This document shows, piece by piece, positions 43,950 through 54,057 of a stretch of 64,000 bases of DNA. The DNA is taken from NCBI RefSeq assembly GCF_001401755.1, contig NZ_KQ474101.1, positions 77,039-141,038 of the forward strand, given 5' to 3'. Source of the stretch: Aquimarina longa SW024 (GTDB taxonomy: Bacteria; Bacteroidota; Bacteroidia; Flavobacteriales; Flavobacteriaceae). Every line of letters begins with the position of its first letter. Positions within the stretch are counted from its first letter, which is position 1. The position numbers and the translations under genes were made by a program. The notes under the pieces were generated by a model. It did no database searches. It was not told where the DNA came from and saw nothing but the letters and a program-made list of their open reading frames with translations.

Positions 43950-46159
43950 AAGTGTTTTGGAATTATAATTTTAAACTCGGTGCCTTCACCTGTTTTACTT
44001 TTTACTTTTATTTTTCCATCTAATAATTCTATATATCGTTTTGATAGGCTCAGTCCAATACCTGTTCCCTCATATTTACGACTTAGACCTATACTTTCTT
44101 GGACAAAAGGGTCAAAAATTTTAGTAAGATTCTCTTTATCTATTCCAATACCAGTATCAGTAATCGAAATATAAACATTATTTTTTAAATTATTATGATT
44201 TTTAGAACTAACTCTAATAATTATACTACCCTTATTAGTATATTTAATAGCATTATGGATAATATTATTCAATGCAGTTTTAAATAAAACTTCATCTATA
44301 TTGATTTGAGGAGAGGTTTGGTCGAGCTCTAATTGATAATTTAAATTCTTGGCCTCTGCCATATGTCGATACTCTCTATATGATGTCTCTACGGTATAAT
44401 TGGTATCAAAACTGTGTAGGTTTATATTGCGTCTCATCGCTTCTAATTCACTAAAATTAGATAGATTGGTGATTGTTTTTAGAAGTCTGTCTTTACTTTC
44501 TTCTAAATATTCTAAAAGTTTTTTTCGCTCTTCAACTATTTCTTCATTAAGTAATAGCTTACTGATAGTCATTATACCGTTTAGAGGAGTTCTTATTTCA
44601 TGACTAAAATTGGATAATATATTTGATTTAAGACTATTTAATTCTTGTTCTTTAATATGTGACTTTTTGATGGCGATATCAGCTAATTTTCTTTCAGTAA
44701 TATCAAGAAAACTCACAAGAATAGAGTTTATCTTTTTTTCTTGGCTATAAATAGGGGTATACTTAGCTTCTAACCACTGAGCATCTCCTTTATAGGTAAT
44801 TCGCTCGATTTCTTTCTTTACAATATTTCCTTTTAGGGCTTCGTTAAACTCGTGAGCAAAAGAGTTTTTAAAATTAAGAGGGATTACATCAATAAAACGA
44901 GATGAGACAAGGGTTGGATCTAGATTAAAATTTCTTTTTATGATCTCTATAGATTTTTGATCAGTCATTAGTATTTTACCTTCAGTATCTAATAAAATAG
45001 TGTATACGAATCCATTATTTACAATTGCTCGTAATCTGCTTTTATTCTCTATAATAGTTTGTTCATTAATCTTTTTTTGATGAATATCAATCAGATTACC
45101 AATCATTCTTGTAGTTTCTCCTTTTGAGTTTTTTTTTCTAAAACCATAGACTTCATAATGTCGATACCCCTCATTAATATGTTTTAATCTATAGTAGTTG
45201 TAATAATGATTACCTTCTTTGTTTAGGTTTTCATGTTGTCTTTTTAGCATTTGATCAACATCATCAGGGTGTATCATTTTTCTAAATTCTTCTTCTGATA
45301 CAAACTCTTTGTCTAAAGGAAGTCCTAGCATTTTTTTAAAATCTAAGCTATAAAAAACTTCATTTTTTTTAATATTATAATCAAATAATCCAGATTGTAT
45401 ACCTTTTAAGGCTAGGTGTTTAGTTTCTTCACTATGCTTTAGTTTTTCAATATAAATATGCTTGTCTGTAACATCAGTTATAGTTCCATTTACATAAATA
45501 ACTTCTCCTTTATAGAGTATAGGTTCTCCTATAACCTTTACCCATTTTTCATTTCCTTTTTGAGTAATGATCTTTTCGGTATATTCATATGGTGTCTTAT
45601 CTTTGATAACGTTTTCTAAATAGCTATTTATTCGTGATCTAGAATCTTCGGGATGAAAATTTAGAGATTTAATTTTTGTTATCGTACTATTAGGGTCAGA
45701 TTCTGTGATTAGATAGCATCCCTTAGACCAGTATATTTCGTCAGTATTAGGGTTGTAATACCAAGCGCCAGTCTTAGTAAGTTTAGAAATGGTTAATAAT
45801 GCTTTATGCTCTTTATGTTCTTTTGTAGTGTCAATTCCGGTAGCATAGATGAGATTATTATACAATATAAAATCAAACTTTAGAGACAATACTCCTTCCT
45901 TTTTTGTAGGAAAACTAAACGATTTATTAGTAATAGGATTAGTATCGGATAGTATAGATACTGAATTTCTAAATACAGATACATCTTCATCAATTATAAA
46001 ATCGGTAATATATTTTCCTTTAATCTCATTTTCATCAATAGGAAATAATAATTTACATCTATTATTAAAGGCAACTATTTGTCCATCTTTTTTTAAAATA
46101 AAAAGGAATAAAAATGTTTTTCTTGATAAGGTTTTAAATTGATCTAATGTAAAAGGCAT
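43946..46159 (-). CDS. Multi-PAS sensor histidine kinase
   Basis: The 737-residue protein has no membrane segment, so it is cytoplasmic. There are about four PAS-type domains (roughly 1-110, 120-240, 245-370, 375-495), with PAC-like ends (TDVTDKH, IDIHQKK, LDITERK). HisKA has its phospho-His in LSNFSHEIRTPLNGI near 525, and HATPase has NAIKYTNKG, DTGIGI and GTGIGLSLS. It ends right after the ATPase domain; the receiver is the separate downstream gene. The sensed signal (redox, light or a ligand) cannot be told. Confidence 0.92.
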   Translation of the reverse strand: MPFTLDQFKTLSRKTFLFLFILKKDGQIVAFNNRCKLLFPIDENEIKGKYITDFIIDEDVSVFRNSVSILSDTNPITNKSFSFPTKKEGVLSLKFDFILYNNLIYATGIDTTKEHKEHKALLTISKLTKTGAWYYNPNTDEIYWSKGCYLITESDPNSTITKIKSLNFHPEDSRSRINSYLENVIKDKTPYEYTEKIITQKGNEKWVKVIGEPILYKGEVIYVNGTITDVTDKHIYIEKLKHSEETKHLALKGIQSGLFDYNIKKNEVFYSLDFKKMLGLPLDKEFVSEEEFRKMIHPDDVDQMLKRQHENLNKEGNHYYNYYRLKHINEGYRHYEVYGFRKKNSKGETTRMIGNLIDIHQKKINEQTIIENKSRLRAIVNNGFVYTILLDTEGKILMTDQKSIEIIKRNFNLDPTLVSSRFIDVIPLNFKNSFAHEFNEALKGNIVKKEIERITYKGDAQWLEAKYTPIYSQEKKINSILVSFLDITERKLADIAIKKSHIKEQELNSLKSNILSNFSHEIRTPLNGIMTISKLLLNEEIVEERKKLLEYLEESKDRLLKTITNLSNFSELEAMRRNINLHSFDTNYTVETSYREYRHMAEAKNLNYQLELDQTSPQINIDEVLFKTALNNIIHNAIKYTNKGSIIIRVSSKNHNNLKNNVYISITDTGIGIDKENLTKIFDPFVQESIGLSRKYEGTGIGLSLSKRYIELLDGKIKVKSKTGEGTEFKIIIPKHL

Positions 46160-46434
46160 ATGTATTAGTTAATTCTATTGAAAGTTACAAAATGATTTGT
46201 AATTTTCACTAAATCTTAGTTTCAAAAACGAAATTATATTTTTTTGATTATAGAATAATTAGATGTTTTTAGCCTATTTAATTGTATTTCGTCGGTTTAA
46301 GGGTAATAATATAAGTCTTTTTTTGATGTTTTTTAATTTTTAAAGACTAGTTTTATTACATTTTTTTTAGGATACTCTATAGCAATCTTAAAACGTATCG
46401 TGTTATCGGTAAAGTGTTACTAACACCTTAAGAA

Positions 46435-46752
46435 ATGGTAGATATAGTTGGTAAAATAGTAGGTGTAAAAATTAAGCCAGAAAAACTAAAAGAAGGTATA
46501 ATGTTAAAAATGCTTCGCTCATATGGATTCCTTCAGAGAGATATTATAGAAGATTATGTAAAGGATGCACATACCGAAGGATTTATGATTAATGTTCTAA
46601 CTGATGTAGTTAAAGATAGTGTAGGAAAAGAAGAAAATAGTTTTGGAACTATAGCTCGTAGATACCTAAAAGGAAATCTAATGCTAGTGCAATCATTTAT
46701 AAATAAAATGAAAGCAAATGATAATAGCAAAATAGGATATGAAGACGTATGA
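46435..46752 (+). CDS. Small unrecognised cytoplasmic protein
   Basis: The 105-residue protein has no signal peptide or membrane segment. It is helical and Lys-rich (MVDIVGKIVGVKIKPEKLKEG, then LRSYGFLQRDIIEDYVKDAHTEG). I do not recognise a family. A second-hand clue is its position: alone between the kinase (divergent) and the PepSY gene (convergent). Function unknown. Confidence 0.55.
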   Translation: MVDIVGKIVGVKIKPEKLKEGIMLKMLRSYGFLQRDIIEDYVKDAHTEGFMINVLTDVVKDSVGKEENSFGTIARRYLKGNLMLVQSFINKMKANDNSKIGYEDV

Positions 46753-46825
46753 AAAAGAACAAGGTTTCCCCTAATTTTAAGAATATGATAGGCTCAATAG
46801 AATTATGTACTAACTACTATTTAGT

Positions 46826-47950
46826 CTAAGGTTTTTTCTTTTTATAATTTCGTCCGTACCATAATAAAACTCCTGTAAGAGGTAGACTAGCAGTTAATAA
46901 GCTAACTAAAAAAGCAATGATTTTTCCGGTGATTCCACCTATTGCTCCGATATGAATATCATAGTTCATTCGCAATATTTTGTCAGCTATTTTTGTATTT
47001 TCATACCTGCCATAAATAGTATTGGATGTGATTTCTTTTAAAGTATTTTGGTCAAAAAACAGAAAATCCGAATCATAGTACAATCCGTTGCTATTGGTTA
47101 CTTCAACATAGATACAATCGGATTTAGAATATGGATAATGAATTTCAAAGCTTTTCGCATTAGGATTCTCATCTTTAAGTTTGATTAAAAGACGATCTAT
47201 AGGAAAAGTACTTGTAGAGGTTAACGCTTTTTGGGTTTCATTTTTTGGAATTAAAAAGGTTGGGTTTTTATCCCCTCCAAAGGATAAATAAACAGTTTTT
47301 TGAAACCAATCATAGGACATTACTAATCCTGTGAGTGCTAATATCAAAGCTAATGAACAGACATAAAAACCTAAAATCGAATGTAAATCAAAATTTTTTC
47401 TCTTCCATCGAGTTGTCTTTTTCCAACTAAATTTTAGTCGTTGTTTTAAGTTTTTACTCTTTTTAGGAAGCCATATTATGAATCCAGAAATTAGAATAAT
47501 AATAAATAGTAATATGGAAACACCTACAATTTCTTCGCCAATAGCTCTTGGTAACCATAACCTTACATGCCCTTTTAAAACAAAAGCAAAAAATCCAGAA
47601 AGATGATCTTTTATATGTATTATTTCTCTAGAGTATGGATTAATAAAAATACTTTGATAAAACTCTGGCTCAATGTCATAAAAAATAACTTCTATAACCT
47701 CATCGGATTTACCAAATATTGTTCCATGTACCGTTTTATTTGGGAATATTTCTTTGGCAAGAACTTTCGCCTCAGTTGGTGTTAAAATGGTTGTGTCTTG
47801 AGCTTCAATTGTTTTGTAGTCACTATAAAGGCTTTCAATTTCGTCTTTAAAAGTCCAGCAACAACCAGTAATTGCAACAATAAAAACGACTACGCCTGTA
47901 GCAAGACCTAATATTTTGTGTACCTGAAATATAATTTTTTTCAATCTCAT
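46826..47950 (-). CDS. PepSY-domain membrane protein (iron-uptake associated)
   Basis: The 374-residue protein has the PepSY-associated membrane form: a first helix at about 14-33, a PepSY domain (LTPTEAKVLAKEIFPNKTVHGTIFG, ~55-90), two helices in the middle (about 140-160 and 190-210) and a last one near 345-365. The start RLKKIIFQVHKILGLATGVVVF with His is typical of the family; these proteins probably reduce siderophore iron in the inner membrane. It lies after the siderophore-type TonB receptor in the leftward direction, separated by a strong terminator. Confidence 0.88.
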   Translation of the reverse strand: MRLKKIIFQVHKILGLATGVVVFIVAITGCCWTFKDEIESLYSDYKTIEAQDTTILTPTEAKVLAKEIFPNKTVHGTIFGKSDEVIEVIFYDIEPEFYQSIFINPYSREIIHIKDHLSGFFAFVLKGHVRLWLPRAIGEEIVGVSILLFIIILISGFIIWLPKKSKNLKQRLKFSWKKTTRWKRKNFDLHSILGFYVCSLALILALTGLVMSYDWFQKTVYLSFGGDKNPTFLIPKNETQKALTSTSTFPIDRLLIKLKDENPNAKSFEIHYPYSKSDCIYVEVTNSNGLYYDSDFLFFDQNTLKEITSNTIYGRYENTKIADKILRMNYDIHIGAIGGITGKIIAFLVSLLTASLPLTGVLLWYGRNYKKKKP

Positions 47951-47962
47951 TGATCTATTTGT

Positions 47963-48000
47963 AAAAAAAGAACAACTTACAAAAAAGTTGTTCTTTTTTT
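47963..48000 (-). terminator. Strong hairpin between TonB receptor and PepSY gene
   Basis: A perfect 16-bp stem (AAAAAAAGAACAACTT / AAGTTGTTCTTTTTTT) with a 6-base loop sits between the receptor stop (48012) and the PepSY start (47950). It would stop or reduce read-through into the PepSY gene. Confidence 0.9.
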
Positions 48001-48011
48001 TATTGGATTAA

Positions 48012-50438
48012 TTAAAATTTATATGAAATATTAGCTAATAATGCTCGTGGTGTTTGAGGATTTATGGTAGACCAGCCTTTATAATATTCTTTATTAAATG
48101 CGTTGTTTAATTTTAGACCAATTCTATACTTATTTGCTTGATAAAAAATTGAGGCATTTGCAATAGTATAACTTGGTAAAATAAAATTACCTGTAGTTGT
48201 ATAATTTTTTACAAAACGCTTACTTGCTCCATTGATACCAAATCCTAAACCAAAGCCATCAAGTTTGCCATCCTGAAATTCGTAATTTGCCCAAAAATTG
48301 TATAATGTTTTAGGACCAGCCTCTAGCGGTCTTTTATTAAGTATTAAAGGATCATCGGTTTTTATAGTTTTACTTTCATTATTGCTGTATCCAGCTCTAA
48401 TGTCTAATCCTTTGATAGGATTGGCGTTAATTTCTATTTCTACACCTTTACTTTCTATCTCACCACCCTGAATTTTATTAAATGGTGAGCTTGGGTCTTG
48501 AATTACTCTGTCTGTTACTTTAATATCATAATAACTTATTGTAGCATTCAATCTATTTTTGAAAAAAAATGTTTTCAGCCCAAATTCAAGTTGATTAGCT
48601 CTTTCAGGTTTAAAAGTTTTTAATTGTTGAGGACCGTCTTCTGGGTTACCTACCAATTGTGGTGCTACATTTTTAAAACCATTTTGGTAATTTCCAAAGA
48701 CTGATAATTTATCTTTAATTGGTTGGTATAATACTCCAAGTTTTGGAGAAAATGTATCTTGTTTAAAATCGTCTTTTGTGTTTACTAAATCTCCTTCATT
48801 ATCAAATCTATCTAAACGTATTCCTATCATAACAGATAAATTACTGGTAATATTTAATACATCAGAAGCATATAGACTGTAGATGTGATATTTAGATTTG
48901 TTATTTCCAATTGCTTGCGATTCTAAAACAGCATCTACACCAGAAGTCGAAAGCGGATATAAATCAGTTTCTACTACATCTGGCGTAAAAGGATTATCCC
49001 CATTTGCTCCACCTTCAGGTGTGACATTCCCATAAAATGCATAACCGCTATTATTACTTATTTGAGTTGCGTTGAAATAGTCTAAACCAATAACAACTCT
49101 GTTTCTTAAAGATGCTATTTTAAAATCACCTATAAAATTTTGTTGAATATCAGTAGTCTGCGTATTAGCATTTTGTTTACTGATAAAACGAGAAAACGTA
49201 TTGTTACCTAAAATACCAAATTCGAATAAATACGAATAATATCCATTTGTAGAAGTAGAGCTTTTTGACAGTAAGGTTTGCGATTGCCAAGTATCTGACA
49301 ACTTATAATCCATTTCAATTCTATAATTCTGATTTGGGTTTTGCAAAGTCAAATCATTACTAGTAAAAGATAATTTATTGTTATATCCTAATTCTCCTAA
49401 GTTTTGTGCTTCAGTTGGTGCAGTCCTGTTTAAGAATAAAAATGTAGGATTGGTTTGTTCTGCTTGTGTGATTTCTGCATAAAAAGAAAACGACAGCTTA
49501 TTGTTTACTTTATAAGAAAGTGAAGGTGCTACAAAGAAAGATGTTCTAAAACCTGCATCTTGAAAACTTTGTTCGGTTGTGTAAGCAGTATTTACTCTAA
49601 AATATAAATTATCATCTTTACTTAATGCGGTATTAAAATCTCCTATTACTTGGTTTAAACCATAAGTGCCAGAAGTAAACGAAAGTTCACCACCAGTACC
49701 AACATAAGGTTTTTTGGTTACTACATTTATAAGTCCACCATATGAGCTTACAGCATTTCCGAATAATGTTGCAGAAGGACCTTTTAATACTTCTATACGC
49801 TCTATGTTTGCAGGATTAATCGTTCCGTTAGTTAACCCAGGTAAACCATTTACTAATTGTGGTTGAACAGAGAAACCGCGTAAAGCATAATACCCAGCAC
49901 CATCTCCACCTCGCCCTGTAGATGCCCATAGGTTTTCAACGCCTGTTGCGTTTTTTAGTGCATCATCAAAATTAGTAACTATTTGAGATTCTAAAAGATC
50001 ATTTGTAACTGTACTATAAACCTGTGTGTTTTCAATATCTTTTAGAGGTAGTTTAGAAACATAAGCTGTTTTTTTTCTCGAAAATTTATTAGTTCGTAGC
50101 CCTTCAATAACTACTTCACCTAAAATTTCATTTCCCTCATAAAGAATAATTGACTGTAAGTTTACTGGTTGATTGTTTGAAATTAATATTTTAATTTCTC
50201 TTGTTTTAAAACCCAGATATGATATTGTAAAGATATAATCCCCATTCTCGATATCATTGATTTCAAAAACTCCATTCTCATTGGTTTGTGTTCCTTTTGC
50301 TGTGTTTTTTATATAAACATTTACTCCTGAAAGAGGTATCAAGTTGTTGTCGGTAATAGTTCCGCTTACGGTACCATTCTGCGAAAATGCTAAATTACTT
50401 AACAGTAGTAGCATTAATAAAGATAGTAAGTTTTTCAT
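48012..50438 (-). CDS. TonB-dependent siderophore-type receptor
   Basis: The 808-residue protein has a signal peptide (1-19), a carboxypeptidase-like regulatory domain (about 22-110: GTVSGTITDNNLIPLSGVNVY), a plug (about 130-245, GLPGLTNGTINPANIERIEVLKGPSATLFG), and a 22-strand-type barrel with the usual aromatic C-terminus (LLANISYKF). The plug's form (LRGFSVQPQ, GPSATLFGNA) is that of siderophore receptors. With the next gene, PepSY, it forms an iron-uptake unit in the outer membrane. The siderophore is unknown. Confidence 0.92.
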   Translation of the reverse strand: MKNLLSLLMLLLLSNLAFSQNGTVSGTITDNNLIPLSGVNVYIKNTAKGTQTNENGVFEINDIENGDYIFTISYLGFKTREIKILISNNQPVNLQSIILYEGNEILGEVVIEGLRTNKFSRKKTAYVSKLPLKDIENTQVYSTVTNDLLESQIVTNFDDALKNATGVENLWASTGRGGDGAGYYALRGFSVQPQLVNGLPGLTNGTINPANIERIEVLKGPSATLFGNAVSSYGGLINVVTKKPYVGTGGELSFTSGTYGLNQVIGDFNTALSKDDNLYFRVNTAYTTEQSFQDAGFRTSFFVAPSLSYKVNNKLSFSFYAEITQAEQTNPTFLFLNRTAPTEAQNLGELGYNNKLSFTSNDLTLQNPNQNYRIEMDYKLSDTWQSQTLLSKSSTSTNGYYSYLFEFGILGNNTFSRFISKQNANTQTTDIQQNFIGDFKIASLRNRVVIGLDYFNATQISNNSGYAFYGNVTPEGGANGDNPFTPDVVETDLYPLSTSGVDAVLESQAIGNNKSKYHIYSLYASDVLNITSNLSVMIGIRLDRFDNEGDLVNTKDDFKQDTFSPKLGVLYQPIKDKLSVFGNYQNGFKNVAPQLVGNPEDGPQQLKTFKPERANQLEFGLKTFFFKNRLNATISYYDIKVTDRVIQDPSSPFNKIQGGEIESKGVEIEINANPIKGLDIRAGYSNNESKTIKTDDPLILNKRPLEAGPKTLYNFWANYEFQDGKLDGFGLGFGINGASKRFVKNYTTTGNFILPSYTIANASIFYQANKYRIGLKLNNAFNKEYYKGWSTINPQTPRALLANISYKF

Positions 50439-50996
50439 TTATTTTTATTTAGACTGAATATACAAGTAATAATTTCCGGCAAAAGTATTTACTCGTTTTG
50501 AATTACCCAAATTATTTAAAATAAATCTAAATAAGAATCGTATTCACTTTGTTTTCTACTGTTTTTTTGAGATATTTTCATTGCGGATATGGAGTGTAAC
50601 ATGCTTGTTTTCTATGTTTTATATTGTAAAAGCTATACTTGTGTTAAAGTGGAGTTAATGTGTGTCGAAGAGGTATAGGATGCCTGTTTTCGTATCATTT
50701 TGTTTACCCAATAAATAAATATAATAAGGTTGTTTTCTTAGGGTAGAATAAGTAAGAATGTTTGATGTTTTGAATGAAAAGTATTTGATAAAATAATATT
50801 ATCTGATCTACTAACTATTGAAAAAAAATAAACCTTATATTGATGAATGACTCCAAATGCTAAGCACAATTTTGATATTCGAGATTGGTGCTATATATTG
50901 AAAATATGTAGGAGAAGAGCAATATTATAAAAAAAATAAAAAAATAATACATCATTAAGTAATTGATAATCAGTTGATAATTATAAAAATAAAAAT
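50439..50996. other. Divergent intergenic region, TonB receptor / LysE gene
   Basis: This 558-base stretch should hold the promoters of the receptor and the LysE gene. I see no clear gene, Fur-type box or strong hairpin; a short direct repeat TTGATAAT occurs near 50960-50985. Confidence 0.45.
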
Positions 50997-51626
50997 ATGA
51001 ATTTAACACTTTGGTTTTCGTTTATTGCAACCGTTATTGTAATTGGTGTAACACCAGGTCCTAGTGTATTATTAGCTTCTTCTAATAGTCTAAACTACGG
51101 AGTAAAAAATACAATTGGGACTATATTTGGAGATCTATCAGCAAACTTATTGCAAATTATCTTATCATCACTAGGTTTAGCTTCTATAATCATATCATCT
51201 GGGGAATTATTTAGCCTTATAAAATGGATAGGAGTAGGGTATTTAATTTATATGGGGATAACAAAAATAATCTCCAAACCAAAAGTAAAAGAATTGAGCG
51301 CTAATAAAAAAGAAAAAAGCTTTTTTAAACTATATAGTGAGGGTTTTTTTATGTCCGCTTCAAATCCAAAAGCAATTGTATTTTTTGCAGCATTATTTCC
51401 GGTATTTATAGATCCTAATTATTCATTTATGTCTCAAGTCATTGTTTTAGGATTTACATATTTAGTTATAGATGGAATATGCCTTTTTGTATATGTAAAT
51501 TTAGCTTCAAGATTAAAAAAATATTTAGAAAATAAAGAAAAAATTCATTTACAAAATAGAATTATCGGAGCTTTATTAATTCTTAGCGGTATAATGTTAT
51601 CCATGGTTAGAAGAGCTAATGAATAA
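50997..51626 (+). CDS. LysE/RhtB-family amino-acid exporter
   Basis: The 209-residue protein has six hydrophobic segments and the family's N-terminal motif VTPGPSVLLASSNSLNYGVKN, with the later FFMSASNPKAIVFFAALFPVF segment. It should export amino acids or related compounds across the inner membrane. The neighbours give no clue to its substrate. It is preceded by an A-rich leader. Confidence 0.9.
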   Translation: MNLTLWFSFIATVIVIGVTPGPSVLLASSNSLNYGVKNTIGTIFGDLSANLLQIILSSLGLASIIISSGELFSLIKWIGVGYLIYMGITKIISKPKVKELSANKKEKSFFKLYSEGFFMSASNPKAIVFFAALFPVFIDPNYSFMSQVIVLGFTYLVIDGICLFVYVNLASRLKKYLENKEKIHLQNRIIGALLILSGIMLSMVRRANE

Positions 51627-51633
51627 TTAAAAA

Positions 51634-51930
51634 ATGAAGGCAGTGGATAAATTATGGATAATCAAAAATACAATGTGTGAGATGCTAACCCCCTAGAGAT
51701 TTATAGAAATAGGTAAATTAATATTTAAAAGATATGCACAATTAGAAGGATTTCTAACACCTAAGGAACAAGCTAAAATAAATTATCATAGTTATTCATT
51801 AATGTCAGCTGAGGTAATGAAAGTTTCTAAAATTTTGGTAGCGATTCCAGTTCACTTTTCTAGATAATATAATACAATTGAGGTAAAAGAGTTGATTAAT
51901 GAATTTAAAGAAGGTTTAAATTATATTTAA
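51634..51930 (+). pseudogene. Degenerate small frame with two in-frame stops
   Basis: A 98-codon frame runs from ATG 51634 to TAA 51928-51930, broken by TAG at 51694-51696 and TAA at 51865-51867, both in the same frame. Between and after the stops the translation looks protein-like (KRYAQLEGFLTPKEQAKINY, then EVKELINEFKEGLNYI). There is no frameshift; only the two nonsense codons break it. I do not recognise the family. It begins 8 bases after the LysE stop. Confidence 0.5.
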
Positions 51931-51944
51931 AACACAAAAAAATA

Positions 51945-52883
51945 ATGAAATCATCATATATCACTATTTTAATAGTTCTTTTTTCATTAGTGAGTTATGC
52001 ACAAAATTATAGAGGAACTATCGGTAAACATGAGATTTTCTTTCAATTAGATACAGATTATAATGATGATAGTGTAACTGCTTTTTACTTTTATAAATCC
52101 CATTTAAAAAATATCTTATTAGGTGGTAGACGAGTAAAATCAGAGTTAGTTATTTATGAAAAATATAGTGATCTAAAAGAAAAAAAAGAGCTATTTACAT
52201 TACAATTTGATAACGATCAGTTGTATGGAACATGGGAAAATATGGAAGTTGTTTTAAAAGTCCATTTAACAAAGACAACTGAAGATTTTAGAAAATATAA
52301 ATTAAGAAAAATTAAATTTTTAAGAGATAGTGTTACAGTATATGATAATAAAGAATTGGTTTGGTTTACCGAAAAGTATTCTAAAAAGACATTATTTAGA
52401 CTAGGTAATGGATTTACTAGTGCACAACACGAATTTGTAAACCAAAAATTGGACACGCTTCATGCCTCATTTGCAGAAATAGGTTTAGAATGTGAGTGGG
52501 CTGATATTGATATTGATGTTAAACTTGTGTCTGATGATTATATTAGTTTTTATGAATATTCCTCTATTTACTGCGGAGGAGCACATCCTAATCATAATAA
52601 AATTGGTTACAACTATGATCTTAAACAAAATGTACAATTAGAAAAAATCAACGAAGTATATCCTCTTTTAGATCATTATACACTATTAAAAAATAAATAT
52701 GAAAAAGATACAGATCTAGATATTGAGTGTGAATATTTTTTAGGTGATGGAGATTTATGGACATATTATAATTGGGTATTTACTAAAGAAGGTATTTCTA
52801 TTGTTCCATCGTATCCTCATGCAATGACTCCTTGTGAAATTGATTTCTTATTAACATACAAAGAATTAGAAAAAGGAAATTAA
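51945..52883 (+). CDS. Exported DUF3298-like protein
   Basis: The 312-residue protein has a signal peptide (1-20, ending SYAQN). The C-terminal 110 residues carry FYEYSSIYCGGAHPN, the hallmark of DUF3298/RsiV-like domains. The N-terminal half is a beta-type region of unknown kind (RGTIGKHEIFFQLDTDYND). It may lie in the periplasm. It follows the degenerate frame by 14 bases. The role of DUF3298 proteins outside anti-sigma or PdaC-type proteins is unknown. Confidence 0.7.
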   Translation: MKSSYITILIVLFSLVSYAQNYRGTIGKHEIFFQLDTDYNDDSVTAFYFYKSHLKNILLGGRRVKSELVIYEKYSDLKEKKELFTLQFDNDQLYGTWENMEVVLKVHLTKTTEDFRKYKLRKIKFLRDSVTVYDNKELVWFTEKYSKKTLFRLGNGFTSAQHEFVNQKLDTLHASFAEIGLECEWADIDIDVKLVSDDYISFYEYSSIYCGGAHPNHNKIGYNYDLKQNVQLEKINEVYPLLDHYTLLKNKYEKDTDLDIECEYFLGDGDLWTYYNWVFTKEGISIVPSYPHAMTPCEIDFLLTYKELEKGN

Positions 52884-53250
52884 AACGTTAATGATGATTG
52901 TTAAGCACATTTAGTTTCGTAGGGGTAAAATTAGGTTTTTATAAGAGAACTATTGGATTGAAACTATCACTCGAGTATTTTTGGTGGCGTATCTAATAGA
53001 CAGTATGCATAATCATAGATGAAATACTGGTACATTATTGCTTCTTTTGATCTCATACTTTGTCATAAAATAGTATGGATAGATGTTTCTGGACTTCTTT
53101 TTTCATTCGAAAAAAAAAATAATTTTATTTTACAATCCAAGTATTTGATATATAAACAGGTATATTTTAGACTTAAAATTAAAATTCCTCGAAATATCAT
53201 ATCGAGGAATTTTAAAATCTTTAATTCATTTATATAAAATAGATGAATTA
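52884..53250. other. Intergenic region between convergent genes
   Basis: These 367 bases separate a rightward and a leftward gene. Apart from the hairpin at 53181-53213 I see only AT-rich sequence. Short frames here overlap the terminator and are not convincing. Confidence 0.5.
53181..53213 (-). terminator. Terminator of the DUF4625/TonB gene group
   Basis: Perfect 12-bp arms AAAATTCCTCGA and TCGAGGAATTTT with a 9-base loop lie about 40 bases past the stop of the leftward DUF4625 gene and are followed leftward by U-rich sequence. Confidence 0.85.
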
Positions 53251-53733
53251 TCAATCTACTATTTTTATATCTATTGATGTTCTACTTTGCCAACCAGTAA
53301 TATCAACTACAGATATTTGACAATGATAATCACCAGTATCAATATCTGCAGGAATTTTTAGAATATGTTTTATTTCGAACTGTTTAACCTTACCTTGTAT
53401 AGGTTTGTTTTCTAAATAAACAAAAGGATTTTTAGGCGATTTTACAGGGTTTAGATCACATTTTGTTCCTTGGTCATCATGCGTATGATGGTCAAAATTA
53501 TTATGTACGTCGATACCATAAGATGCTAGCTCTAAATTATCAGAAACTTTTACGCTAATAATATGTTCTTGCCCTTTTTTTAATGTTGTACACGATTTAG
53601 GAAAACCATCTTTATACGCTACAGTTATAGTTGGTTTATCTAAGTCTTTTTGGTCTTCATCATCTTTAGAACATCCAATCAATATAAATGCACTAAAAAT
53701 GAATATTGCTATTATTTTATTATTACGAAACAT
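53251..53733 (-). CDS. DUF4625 lipoprotein, single domain
   Basis: The 160-residue protein has a lipoprotein signal (Leu-Ile-Gly-Cys at about 18-21) followed by Ser-Lys-Asp-Asp-Glu-Asp, a Bacteroidota surface-export-type tail. One DUF4625 domain fills the rest: KPTITVAYKDGFPKSCTTLKKG, then GIDVHNNFDHHTHDDQG with a His-His-Thr-His-Asp cluster, two Cys residues, and a final strand. The immunoglobulin-like fold with a His/Asp cluster would suit metal binding. It is last in the leftward group behind a two-domain relative (324-bp gap) and a TonB receptor. Role inferred. Confidence 0.82.
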   Translation of the reverse strand: MFRNNKIIAIFIFSAFILIGCSKDDEDQKDLDKPTITVAYKDGFPKSCTTLKKGQEHIISVKVSDNLELASYGIDVHNNFDHHTHDDQGTKCDLNPVKSPKNPFVYLENKPIQGKVKQFEIKHILKIPADIDTGDYHCQISVVDITGWQSRTSIDIKIVD

Positions 53734-54057
53734 TTTTTACTATTTAATAGTTATAAAAAGATCAATATAAAATCTTTCTTTAATATCATTTTTATATATA
53801 TAAATGATATTGTACTTCTAAATTTATAATATGCTTATGTTACCAGAAAGCAACATAAGTATTTATATTTTCTATAAACATACCTTTTGATGGATTTAAA
53901 ATATTGCCATCTATAGCACATGATATAGCCAAAATACTTTAAATAATAAATAGTATTTTAAGTTTACTTTTCATTATTCTAAAAGTATTTAATTAGTGTT
54001 TGGTTTAAAGTTTATCTTTTGATATTATAGAAATAAGTGGATTAATAATTTATCCAC
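53734..54057. other. Intergenic region between the DUF4625 genes
   Basis: This 324-base stretch has no clear gene. A small hairpin (CTTATGTT / AACATAAG, 53834-53859) is visible. It is AT-rich and may hold a second promoter or a processing site. Confidence 0.45.

Noticed and set aside
50439..50996. Fur box ahead of the siderophore receptor
   Set aside because: I looked for GATAATGATAATCATTATC-like palindromes and found only a weak direct repeat near 50960-50985 on the LysE side.
53019..53254. Short open frames on both strands
   Set aside because: They overlap each other and a clear terminator hairpin and have low-complexity Ile/Phe/Lys content.
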